A stretch of DNA of 5,825 bases from an uncultured Actinomycetes bacterium (GTDB lineage: Bacteria; Actinomycetota; Thermoleophilia; Miltoncostaeales; Miltoncostaeaceae). Under the pieces are notes generated by a model. That model was not told the DNA's origin, ran no database searches, and was given only the letters and a program-made list of their open reading frames with translations. Positions 1 to 5,825 of this stretch are shown here, piece by piece. Made by a program: the position numbers and the translations under genes. The DNA is taken from NCBI GenBank assembly GCA_903928615.1, contig CAIYRJ010000104.1, forward strand, positions 1-5,825. Reading direction: 5' to 3'. The first letter of the stretch is position 1; each line of letters starts with the position of its first letter.

Positions 1-202
1 AGCCGAGGGGCCCGCCGAGCTGGTGGTGCAGCCCGACCGCCGGGCGGCCATCGCCGAGGCCATCGCCCTCGCGGCACCCGGCGACGTGGTGCTCATCGCC
101 GGCAAGGGCCATGAGTCGGGGCAGGAGGCCCAGGGCGTGGTGACCCCCTTCGACGACCGCGACGTGGCCCGCGAGGTGCTCGGCGGGCAGAGGGCCGCAT
201 GA
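1..202 (+). CDS. murE: MurE, UDP-MurNAc-tripeptide synthetase (C-terminal 66 residues; 5' end outside window)
   Basis: Cytoplasmic Mur ligase that adds the third stem-peptide residue (meso-diaminopimelate or L-Lys) to UDP-MurNAc-L-Ala-D-Glu using ATP. Only the end of the C-terminal domain is visible. It is read in the frame whose TGA stop is at 200-202, with the first full codon at position 2. The segment shows D-R-x-x-A-I followed by [12 protein letters not shown] and, near the end, FDDRDVA. This is the standard MurE C-terminal signature: the GKGHE loop helps bind the incoming amino acid, and FDDR lies just before the terminus. The motif that separates diaminopimelate from lysine enzymes (DNPR type) lies upstream of the window, so the substrate cannot be read here. 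The stop overlaps the murF start as ATGA. MurE is favoured over MurF or MurD because of GKGHE and FDDR. Confidence 0.93.
   Translation, partial: AEGPAELVVQPDRRAAIAEAIALAAPGDVVLIAGKGHESGQEAQGVVTPFDDRDVAREVLGGQRAA
189..194 (+). promoter_or_regulatory. Ribosome binding site of murF
   Basis: AGAGGG ends 4 bases before the ATG at 199 and is the clearest Shine-Dalgarno-like match at any gene start in the window. It lies inside the last codons of murE. Together with the ATGA stop/start overlap, it supports ATG 199 as the murF start. The spacing is slightly short, so part of the initiation may come from coupling to murE translation. Confidence 0.5.
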
Positions 203-1503
203 GGGCATCCGTCGCCGAGATGATCGCCTGGTCGGGCGCGGCGCAGGTTGCCGGGCCTGAGGGCGGCGCGTGTGACGGCGCCACGGCAGACAGCCGCGAG
301 GTAGCAGCCGGCCAGCTGTTCGTGGGCGTGCCGGGCGAGAACGTCGATGGTGGCCTGCATGCCGCGCAGGCAATCGCTGACGGCGCCGGGGCCGTGCTCA
401 TCTCGGAGGACGCCTGGGCGAGCATCGGCGGCGACCTGGGCGACGCGGACGCCGCGGTGCTGGTGCACGCCGACCCGGTGAAGGCCCTCGGCCTCATCGG
501 GCGCGGGGCGCTCGCGCGCCTCGGCGCCAAGGTGGTGGGCGTCACGGGCTCGTACGGCAAGACGTCCACGAAGGACTCCATCGTGGCGGTGCTGCGCGCG
601 GCCGGCGTGCGCGCCGAGGGAACCCCCGGCAACCGCAACACCGAGGTGGGGGTGCCGCTGAGCATCCTCGGCCTGCCGGAGGACACCGCGGTGGCGGTGA
701 TCGAGATGGGCATGCGCGGCACCGGGCAGATCGCCGAGCTCGCCGCGCTCGCCCCGCCCGACGTCGCGGTGATCACCGCGATTGGCCCCGTGCACCTGGA
801 GCTGCTCGGAACCGTGGAGGCCATCGCCGCCGCCAAGGCGGAGATCCTCGGCGGGCTCCCCGCCGACGGCGTGGCCGTGGTGCCGGCCGACGAGCCGCTG
901 CTCGAGGGTCACATCGCCGCGCTGCCCGCGGGGGTCGCGGTGCGCACGTTCGGCGACGAGCCAGCCATCGCGGTGTCGGCGGGCGATCTCAAGGCCTGGG
1001 AGCAGCGCAACATCGCCGCGGCCGTGGAGGCCGCGATCGCCCTCGGCATGGCGCCGCAGCCGGGCGCGCAGGTGGTGCTCGAGCGCTCGGCCATGCGCGG
1101 CATCGAGCACCCGCTGCCGGGCGGCGGCACGCTCATCGAGGATTGCTACAACGCCAACCCGCCGGCGATGGCCGCCGCGCTGGCCGATCTGTGCCGGCGT
1201 CCCGGACGCCACGTGGCCGTGCTCGCCGACATGCTCGAGCTCGGTCCCGACGAGGCGGCCTTCCACCGCGGGGTGGGGGAGCGCGCACGCGACCTGGGGG
1301 TCGACCTGCTCGTGGCCGTGGGCCCCCGGGCGGCGTCGTACCCGGAGGGCGCCGAGGGCGTGGAGGCCGTCACCTTCGCCGACACCGACGCCGCGGTGCA
1401 GGGGGTGCCGGCCCTTATCGCGCCCGGCGACGTGGTGCTGGTGAAGGGCTCGCGCGGCATGGCCATGGAGCGCGTGGCCCGGGCGATCGCCGGGGGCGCG
1501 TAG
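199..1503 (+). CDS. murF: MurF, UDP-MurNAc-tripeptide:D-Ala-D-Ala ligase, with an apparently shortened central domain
   Basis: Cytoplasmic ATP-dependent ligase that joins D-Ala-D-Ala to UDP-MurNAc-tripeptide, the last soluble step of precursor synthesis. It is 434 residues long, slightly below the usual 450-470. The N-terminal domain contains TADSR (about residues 30-34). The central domain has the ATP loop [12 protein letters not shown] (K121, T122), the GNRNTEVG segment, E169 in VIEMGMRG, H199 in the [10 protein letters not shown] segment and K213 in AAKAEIL, the position of the carbamylated lysine. The C-terminal domain follows R300 and has D315 in DCYNANP (YNANP is the MurF hallmark), VLADMLELG (341-349) and [12 protein letters not shown] near the end. 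Oddity: between FGDE (about 251) and the helix at 271-283, the usual 30-40 residues ending in a G-x-HNxxN motif are reduced to a short stretch. The expected HNxxN reads RNIAA (270-274). The reading frame is intact throughout. ATG 199 is chosen for the RBS, the overlap with murE and the normal N-terminal length. Confidence 0.95.
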   Translation: MRASVAEMIAWSGAAQVAGPEGGACDGATADSREVAAGQLFVGVPGENVDGGLHAAQAIADGAGAVLISEDAWASIGGDLGDADAAVLVHADPVKALGLIGRGALARLGAKVVGVTGSYGKTSTKDSIVAVLRAAGVRAEGTPGNRNTEVGVPLSILGLPEDTAVAVIEMGMRGTGQIAELAALAPPDVAVITAIGPVHLELLGTVEAIAAAKAEILGGLPADGVAVVPADEPLLEGHIAALPAGVAVRTFGDEPAIAVSAGDLKAWEQRNIAAAVEAAIALGMAPQPGAQVVLERSAMRGIEHPLPGGGTLIEDCYNANPPAMAAALADLCRRPGRHVAVLADMLELGPDEAAFHRGVGERARDLGVDLLVAVGPRAASYPEGAEGVEAVTFADTDAAVQGVPALIAPGDVVLVKGSRGMAMERVARAIAGGA

Positions 1504-1506
1504 CCG

Positions 1507-2487
1507 ATGCCGCGCATCCTCATCGCCGCCATCGGCGCCGCCATGCTGCTGATGTTCCTCGGGCCGAGGGTCATCCGCTGGCTGCGCGACCACGACGTGG
1601 GGCAGTTCATCCGGCCGCAGGGGGAGATCCCCGACGCCCACGCCGAAAAGCAGGGCACGCCCACCATGGGCGGCCTGCTCATCATCGTGGCGATGACGGT
1701 GCCGTTCCTCATTCTCTCCTCGCGCAGCACGGCGGCGATGCTCGTGCTCTTCACCACCCTCGCCTGCGGTGCTATCGGCTTCGTCGACGACTGGATGAAG
1801 ATCGTCAAGAAGCGATCCCTCGGCCTCTCGGGCCGCTGGAAGATGCTCGGGCTCGTGGTGATCGCCGTGGCGCTCGCGGTGCTGGCCGTGCGGGTGGTGG
1901 GCGTGCCCACCACCATCGACTTCCACGTGGTGGCCTACTCGCTCGAGATCGGGCCCATCGCGTTCGGCGTGGTGGTGTTCCTGGTGCTGGCCGGGGCCAC
2001 CAACGCCGTCAACCTCACGGACGGCCTCGACGGGCTTGCCGCGGGCACGATGGCCATCGCGCTGCTGGCCTACGTCGGGATGACCTTCGTGGTCACCGGG
2101 CAGCGCGACCTGGCGATCCTCGCCGCGTGCCTCATGGGCGCCTGCGTGGGGTTCCTCTGGTTCAACTCCTACCCGGCCTCCATCTTCATGGGCGACACCG
2201 GGTCGTTCGCGCTGGGCGGCGCCATCGCGGCGCTCGCGGTGATGACCAAGACCGAGGTGCTGCTCATCTTCATCGGCGGCGTTTTCGTCATCGAGGCGCT
2301 GTCCGTGATGATCCAGGTGCTGGTGTTCAAGCGCACGCGCCGCCGGGTGTTCCTCATGGCACCCGTGCACCACCACTTCGAGATGGCCGGCTGGAGCGAG
2401 ACCAAGATCATCGTGCGGTTCTGGCTCATCGCCCTGGTCTTCGCGGGGATCGGCTTCACGCTGTTCTTCCGCACGCTGCCCACGTGA
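1507..2487 (+). CDS. mraY: MraY, phospho-MurNAc-pentapeptide translocase (lipid I synthase)
   Basis: Integral membrane enzyme of 326 residues that transfers phospho-MurNAc-pentapeptide from UDP to undecaprenyl phosphate, making lipid I on the cytoplasmic face. Family motifs are all present. These are H45-x-x-K48 before GTPTMGG (50-56), the Mg-site aspartates D94-D95 in FVDDWMK, N166/N169 with D172 and D175 in NLTDGLDGLA, D230 in FMGDTGS (227-233), and the histidine cluster H288-H290 in APVHHHFE. Hydrophobic stretches consistent with the family's roughly ten membrane helices alternate with these cytoplasmic loops, starting at residues 3-21. Length is at the short end of the family, but no motif is missing. 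The ATG lies 3 bases after the murF stop. A weak GGGGG at 1492-1496 could serve as an RBS. The stop overlaps the murD GTG. The HHH motif and GTPTMGG separate it from the related WecA/TagO transferases. Confidence 0.97.
   Translation: MPRILIAAIGAAMLLMFLGPRVIRWLRDHDVGQFIRPQGEIPDAHAEKQGTPTMGGLLIIVAMTVPFLILSSRSTAAMLVLFTTLACGAIGFVDDWMKIVKKRSLGLSGRWKMLGLVVIAVALAVLAVRVVGVPTTIDFHVVAYSLEIGPIAFGVVVFLVLAGATNAVNLTDGLDGLAAGTMAIALLAYVGMTFVVTGQRDLAILAACLMGACVGFLWFNSYPASIFMGDTGSFALGGAIAALAVMTKTEVLLIFIGGVFVIEALSVMIQVLVFKRTRRRVFLMAPVHHHFEMAGWSETKIIVRFWLIALVFAGIGFTLFFRTLPT
2484..2487 (+). promoter_or_regulatory. GTGA stop/start overlap coupling mraY to murD
   Basis: The mraY stop TGA (2485-2487) shares two bases with a GTG that is in the murD frame. 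No Shine-Dalgarno-like sequence is seen just upstream, so murD initiation probably depends on ribosomes finishing mraY. The same arrangement in ATGA form links murE and murF at 199-202. Confidence 0.6.
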
Positions 2488-3800
2488 GCGCCCTGCCGCA
2501 GCCCGGGCGCGCGCTCGTGGTGGGGCTCGCGAAGTCCGGCCGCGCGGCGGCGGTGCTGCTGCGCGACCTGGGGTGGCATGTGGTGGCGGTCGACTCCGCC
2601 CCGGTTGATGCGCCCGACCTGGTCGCGGCCGGCATCGAGGTGCGCGCCCCGAGCGATGAGCCCGTGCCGGCCGACCTGGTGGTGCGCAGCCCGGGCGTTC
2701 CGCGCGAGTTCGCCCCGCTGGCCGCCGCGTATGCCGACGGCACGCCGGTGTGGAGCGAGATCGAGCTGGCATCGCGCGCCATGTCCAACCCGATCATGGG
2801 CGTCACCGGCACCAACGGGAAGACCACCACCACCGAGCTGCTGGCGCACCTGCTGCGCGAGGGCGGCCTCGACGCGGTGGCCTGCGGCAACGTGGGCACG
2901 CCCATGGCGTCGCTGGTGGGGGAGCTGTCGGGCAACACCTGGCTGGTGGCCGAGTGCTCGTCGTTCCAGCTCGAGGACATCCCCACGTTCCGGCCGCACG
3001 CGGCCGTGCTGCTCAACGTGACCCCCGACCACATGGACCGCTACCCCGACTTCGCGGCCTACCGGCAGGCGAAGCTCAACCTGTTCGCGCACCAGGGGCC
3101 GGACGACCTGGCCATCCTGCCTGCGGGTATGGATTCGACCGGCGCGGCGCCCACCCGGCGCGTGGTGGCCACCGGTGCGCCGGGGCCTGACGCCGTGTCA
3201 TGGGCCGAGGGGGGATTGCACGTGCAGGGGCTCGGCCTGGTGGCGGCCTGGACCGATATTCCCCTGCTCGGAGCGCACAATCGCGAGAACGTCATGGCGG
3301 CGGCGGCCATGGCGGCGCACGCCGGCCTGGGCGCGCAGGAGATCGCCCGCGGACTCGCGACGTTCCCCGGCGTTCCGCATCGGCTCGAGGTGGTGGGCAC
3401 GGCCGACGGGGTCACGTTCGTGAACGATTCGAAGGCCACCAACCCCGCGGCGGCCATCGCCGCGCTCGACGCCTATCCCCAGCGCGTGCGCCTGATCGCG
3501 GGGGGAAGCAGCAAGGGCACGCCGTTCGACGACCTGGCACGCGCGGCGCAGGGCGCGGTGGTGCACGCCTACCTCATCGGCGAGACGGGCCCGGACCTCG
3601 CGAGCGCGCTCGAGGCCGAGCGGGTGGAATCGACCCTGCTGCCCGACCTGCCGACGGCCGTGTCACGGGCGGCGGCGGACGCGTCGGCGGGGGATGTCGT
3701 GCTGCTCGCGCCGGCATGCGCATCATTCGATCAGTTCTCGGGATACGAGCACCGCGGCGAGGTGTTCCGCGAGTCGGCGCGGGAGGCCGGCGCGCGGTAG
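2484..3800 (+). CDS. murD: MurD, UDP-MurNAc-L-alanine:D-glutamate ligase
   Basis: Cytoplasmic ATP-dependent ligase that adds D-Glu to UDP-MurNAc-L-Ala. It has 438 residues, the normal length. The N-terminal Rossmann-like domain begins with ALVVGLAKSGRAAA and includes VRSPGVP. The central domain has GVTGTNGKTTTTE (K113), GNVGTP, E157 in ECSSFQLE, H183 in LNVTPDHMDRY, K197 (the carbamylated-lysine position) and H265/N266/N269 in GAHNREN. The C-terminal domain has H299-R300 in GVPHRLE, D315 and K317 in NDSKATN, K344 in GGSSKG, and PACASFDQF followed by YEHRG. ECSSFQLE and CASFDQF identify MurD among the Mur ligases. Residue numbers match E. coli MurD within a few positions. The start is GTG 2484, which overlaps the mraY stop. 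The frame stays open far upstream, to 1143, but those codons do not read like MurD. The only mild oddity is Ser where E. coli has Asp in GGD-x-K. Confidence 0.96.
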   Translation: MSALPQPGRALVVGLAKSGRAAAVLLRDLGWHVVAVDSAPVDAPDLVAAGIEVRAPSDEPVPADLVVRSPGVPREFAPLAAAYADGTPVWSEIELASRAMSNPIMGVTGTNGKTTTTELLAHLLREGGLDAVACGNVGTPMASLVGELSGNTWLVAECSSFQLEDIPTFRPHAAVLLNVTPDHMDRYPDFAAYRQAKLNLFAHQGPDDLAILPAGMDSTGAAPTRRVVATGAPGPDAVSWAEGGLHVQGLGLVAAWTDIPLLGAHNRENVMAAAAMAAHAGLGAQEIARGLATFPGVPHRLEVVGTADGVTFVNDSKATNPAAAIAALDAYPQRVRLIAGGSSKGTPFDDLARAAQGAVVHAYLIGETGPDLASALEAERVESTLLPDLPTAVSRAAADASAGDVVLLAPACASFDQFSGYEHRGEVFRESAREAGAR

Positions 3801-3831
3801 GGAACGGCGCGCGCGCGGCGAAACAATCCCC
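3801..3831 (+). other. 31-base murD-ftsW spacer
   Basis: This is the only intergenic gap longer than 3 bases. It contains an alternating G/C run at 3807-3817 and then a short A-rich patch (AAACAA at 3821-3826) before the proposed GTG at 3832. A weak GGAA near 3801 is too far away to be a convincing RBS. I see no promoter boxes and no terminator hairpin followed by a T tract. The A-rich patch just before the start may keep the initiation region unstructured in this very GC-rich sequence, which is an inference. Confidence 0.5.
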
Positions 3832-5073
3832 GTGCCGCCCGCGCCCTCTGACAGCCGCCGTCGCACCGCCTCGCCGACAAAGCGCCGGGCGGGCGGCGAC
3901 GTGGCACCCGAGGCGGTGCTCTCGCTGGCCATCCTGGTGCTCGTGTGCATCGGCGTGGTGATGGTGTACTCGGCGTCCAGCGCGAGCGCGCTGCTCTCCG
4001 ACGAGAACCCGTCGGGCACGCTCATGCGCCAGGGCATCTTCGCGGTGCTGGCGCTGGTGGCGTTCGCGGTGTGCGCCCGGGTGAACACGGCGTTCATCCT
4101 GCGGCTGGGCAAGCCGGCCGTGCTGCTCTCGCTCGGCCTTCTCGTGGTGGTGCTCATCCCGGGCTTCGGCATCGAGGCCAACGGCGCCCGCAGCTGGATC
4201 GGCCTCGGTCCGGTGCAGATGCAGCCGTCCGAGCTCGCCAAGCTCGCGCTCATCGTGTGGCTCGCCGCCTACCTCGCGCGCAACATCGATCGCATCGACA
4301 CCTGGGATGGCCTGAAGATCCCGATCGGGCTCATGGTGGCGATGGGCGTGCTGCTCATGCTCGAGCCCGACCTCGGCACCACCGCGGTGATGCTCGGCAC
4401 GGGATTCCTCATGCTGGTCATCGCCGGCGTGCCGGGTCGCATCCTGCTCATGCTCGCGGGCGGTGCGGCGGTGGCCACCGCGGCGCTCGTGGCCATCGCG
4501 CCCTATCGCATGGCCCGCTTCACGTCGTTCCTCGACCCCTGGTCGGATCCCGAGGGCAACGGGTTCCAGGTGACCCAGGCCCAGCTGGCGCTCGGCAGCG
4601 GCGGGGTGGATGGCGTGGGCCTCGGCAACGGCCTGCAGAAGGTGAACTACCTGCCCGAGGCGCACACCGACATGATCATGGCCACCATCGGCGAGGAGCT
4701 GGGGCTCGTGGGCGTGGTGGGCGTCATCGCCCTGCTCGGGGCCGTCATCTGGAGCGGCTACCGTATTGCCGTGGCGGCACCCGATCGGCGGCTGAGGTTC
4801 CTGGCCGGCGGGCTCGTGTCGCTCATCAGCATCCAGGCGATCGTCAACCTGGGCGCGGTGCTCGGCCTCCTTCCCGTGACCGGCGTGCCGCTGCCCTTCG
4901 TGAGCTATGGGGGAAGCAGCCTCGTCGTCCTCACCGCAGCCAGCGGGATCCTCGTGGGAATCAGCCGGCGATCGCGCGGGCGACGACTCTCGGCCGTCCC
5001 CGACGCCCCTGCGCGTGGTGATCGCGGCCGGGGGGACCGCCGGGCACATCATGCCGGCGCTCGCGCTGGCTGA
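3832..5073 (+). CDS. ftsW: FtsW, SEDS-family septal peptidoglycan glycosyltransferase
   Basis: Polytopic membrane enzyme that polymerises lipid II into glycan strands at the division septum, working with a class B penicillin-binding protein (FtsI). From GTG 3832 it has 413 residues: a basic cytoplasmic tail (about 1-25, rich in Arg/Lys), a first helix at about 28-47 ending in VVMVYSAS, then further hydrophobic segments. SEDS motifs are GARSWI, MQPSELAKLAL (130-140), EPDLGTT (178-184), GFQVTQAQLALGSGG, the large loop with LPEAHTDMI (D280 at the catalytic Asp position) and IGEELGL, and VPLPFVSYGGSS (352-363). FtsW is favoured over RodA by the dcw location next to murG. The start is uncertain: GTG 3901 would remove most of the basic tail, and ATG 3694 would lie inside murD and give murD-shadow sequence. 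The C-terminal tail after ISRR is Arg-rich, and its last part is encoded by the bases that also encode the start of MurG. Confidence 0.93.
   Translation: MPPAPSDSRRRTASPTKRRAGGDVAPEAVLSLAILVLVCIGVVMVYSASSASALLSDENPSGTLMRQGIFAVLALVAFAVCARVNTAFILRLGKPAVLLSLGLLVVVLIPGFGIEANGARSWIGLGPVQMQPSELAKLALIVWLAAYLARNIDRIDTWDGLKIPIGLMVAMGVLLMLEPDLGTTAVMLGTGFLMLVIAGVPGRILLMLAGGAAVATAALVAIAPYRMARFTSFLDPWSDPEGNGFQVTQAQLALGSGGVDGVGLGNGLQKVNYLPEAHTDMIMATIGEELGLVGVVGVIALLGAVIWSGYRIAVAAPDRRLRFLAGGLVSLISIQAIVNLGAVLGLLPVTGVPLPFVSYGGSSLVVLTAASGILVGISRRSRGRRLSAVPDAPARGDRGRGDRRAHHAGARAG
5015..5073 (+). other. ftsW/murG out-of-frame coding overlap
   Basis: About 59 bases (65 if murG starts at CTG 5009) are read both as the Arg/Gly-rich FtsW C-terminal tail and as the MurG N-terminal strand, first glycine loop and following helix. 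The MurG reading is strongly constrained because it carries the GGTAGH loop. The FtsW tail is therefore probably the tolerant partner. The overlap implies coupled translation of the two lipid II enzymes. Confidence 0.7.
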
Positions 5074-5825
5074 GGAGCTTCGCGACCGCGGGCATGAGGT
5101 GAGCTTCGTCGGAGTGGGCGGCCGCGCCGGATCGGGCATCCCCGAGCGCAACGGCTACCCCGAGGACCACGTGCCGCTGCGCGGGTTCGAGCGACGGCTG
5201 TCGATCAGGAACCTCTGGCGCGCGATGCTGGCGGTGCTGGCCGTGCCGCGCATGATGGGCGTGCTGCGCCGGCGCAAGGCCAACGTGGTGGTGGGGGGCG
5301 GGGGATACATGGCCGGCCCCGCGGCCATCGCCGGTCGCCTCACGCGCCGGCGCGTGGTGCTCATGGAGGCCGACTCCCGCCTGGGGCTGGCCAACCGCCT
5401 CGCGGCGCCGTTCGCCAAGCGCGTGGCGCTGGCGTTCCCCGTGGCCGGGCGCCGCGGGCGCAAGTACATGGTCACCGGGCGGCCGGTGAGCCGCGCGGTG
5501 CGCGAGGCCACCCGCGAGGGCGGACGCCAGAAGCTCGGCATCGACCCCTCGGGCACCTGCGTGCTGATCGCGGGCGGCAGCCAGGGCGCGCAGTCCATCA
5601 ACGACGCCGCCATCAGCGCGTTCTGCCCCACGCCGCCATTCCAGGTGGTGCACGTGGCCGGTGAGCGCAACGAGGCCGACGTGCGCGCGCGCGTTGAGGC
5701 CGCCGGGTGCGGGCCCCGCTACCACGTGTACGGCTTCCTCGACGACTTCCCCCAGGCCATCGCGGCCGCCGACCTGGTCATCTCGCGGTCCGGGGGGTCG
5801 GTGTTCGAGCTGGCCGCGGTGGGCC
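5015..5825 (+). CDS. murG: MurG, lipid I N-acetylglucosaminyltransferase (N-terminal about 270 residues; 3' end outside window)
   Basis: Peripheral membrane GT-B enzyme that transfers GlcNAc from UDP-GlcNAc to lipid I, making lipid II on the inner face of the membrane. Motifs, numbered from GTG 5015, are the first glycine loop GGTAGH (6-11, with the conserved His at 11) followed by PALALAEEL, the second loop GGGGYMAGP (94-102), EADSRLGLANR (118-128) where most MurG have HEQN-type sequence, VTGRPV, the donor-domain loop GGSQGA (187-192), and SRSGGSVFELA with E265 at the UDP-ribose-contact position. About 80-100 residues are missing beyond the window. No ATG lies in this frame near the start. 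GTG 5015 is chosen as a standard start codon. CTG 5009 would give the more typical M-R-V-V-I-A N-terminus, and GTG 5018 is also possible. No RBS is visible. TAGH in the first loop is usual in Actinomycetota. Confidence 0.94.
   Translation, partial: MVIAAGGTAGHIMPALALAEELRDRGHEVSFVGVGGRAGSGIPERNGYPEDHVPLRGFERRLSIRNLWRAMLAVLAVPRMMGVLRRRKANVVVGGGGYMAGPAAIAGRLTRRRVVLMEADSRLGLANRLAAPFAKRVALAFPVAGRRGRKYMVTGRPVSRAVREATREGGRQKLGIDPSGTCVLIAGGSQGAQSINDAAISAFCPTPPFQVVHVAGERNEADVRARVEAAGCGPRYHVYGFLDDFPQAIAAADLVISRSGGSVFELAAVG

Noticed and set aside
1143..2483. An open frame on the + strand, continuous with murD, running under the end of murF and all of mraY (it would make an 885-residue fusion)
   Set aside because: The translation is Arg/Gly/His/Pro-rich out-of-frame sequence with no recognisable domain, while murF and mraY in the other frame have complete motif sets. 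High GC removes stop codons from shadow frames. MurD proper starts at GTG 2484.
3807..3817. Alternating GC run that could be Z-DNA-forming or a hairpin
   Set aside because: It is only 11 bases in a sequence where GC dinucleotides are everywhere. There is no T tract, so it is not a terminator, and nothing links it to a function.
3694..3831. Upstream ATG extension of ftsW into murD
   Set aside because: The added residues are the out-of-frame reading of the conserved MurD C-terminus (CASFDQF region). FtsW proteins do not need such an extension, and GTG 3832 lies just after the murD stop.
3574..5151. A 525-codon open frame on the - strand, antisense to ftsW and rich in His, Glu and Arg
   Set aside because: It lies fully opposite ftsW and the ends of murD and murG. 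Its composition is what the reverse complement of GC-rich membrane-protein codons gives, and no motif is visible. It is a GC artefact.
1..5825. Possible novel accessory or defence system, mobile element or RNA gene in the window
   Set aside because: Nearly every base is accounted for by six well-recognised dcw genes. No inverted-repeat ends, transposase, tRNA or rRNA sequence, or direct-repeat array is seen on either strand.

Overview
The window is a stretch of a division and cell wall (dcw) cluster from a high-GC bacterium. All genes are on the + strand in the order murE (3' end only), murF, mraY, murD, ftsW, murG (5' part only). Every gene identification rests on family motifs read in the translated sequence. 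No RNA gene, mobile element, CRISPR array, origin, promoter or terminator could be supported. There is no gene-free stretch longer than 31 bases.

Organism. The very GC-rich codon use, the GTG starts and the actinobacterial form of the MurG first glycine loop (GGTAGH) point to the Actinomycetota. The MurG sequences EADSRLGLANR (in place of HEQN-type sequence) and SRSGGSVFEL resemble what I recall from deep-branching Thermoleophilia (Solirubrobacter/Conexibacter/Gaiella relatives). That placement is an inference from memory, not a search result.

Layout. 1-202 is the MurE C-terminus. 199-1503 is murF, which starts on an ATGA overlap with the murE stop. 1507-2487 is mraY, after a 3-base gap. 2484-3800 is murD, which starts with GTG on a GTGA overlap with the mraY stop. 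3801-3831 is the only real intergenic gap. 3832-5073 is ftsW, with a probable GTG start. 5015-5825 is murG, whose start lies inside the ftsW 3' end and which runs off the window.

How they work together. MurD adds D-Glu to UDP-MurNAc-L-Ala, MurE adds the third residue, and MurF adds D-Ala-D-Ala to complete UDP-MurNAc-pentapeptide. MraY transfers phospho-MurNAc-pentapeptide to undecaprenyl phosphate (lipid I). MurG adds GlcNAc to give lipid II. FtsW is the SEDS glycosyltransferase that polymerises lipid II at the septum. The overlaps suggest one transcript with coupled translation.

This is essentially an ordinary core region, and I see no undescribed system in it. The points most worth a second look are a MurF that appears to lack part of its central domain together with the usual HNxxN nucleotide-contact motif, a divergent acceptor-side loop in MurG, and a long out-of-frame ftsW/murG overlap with no ATG for murG.
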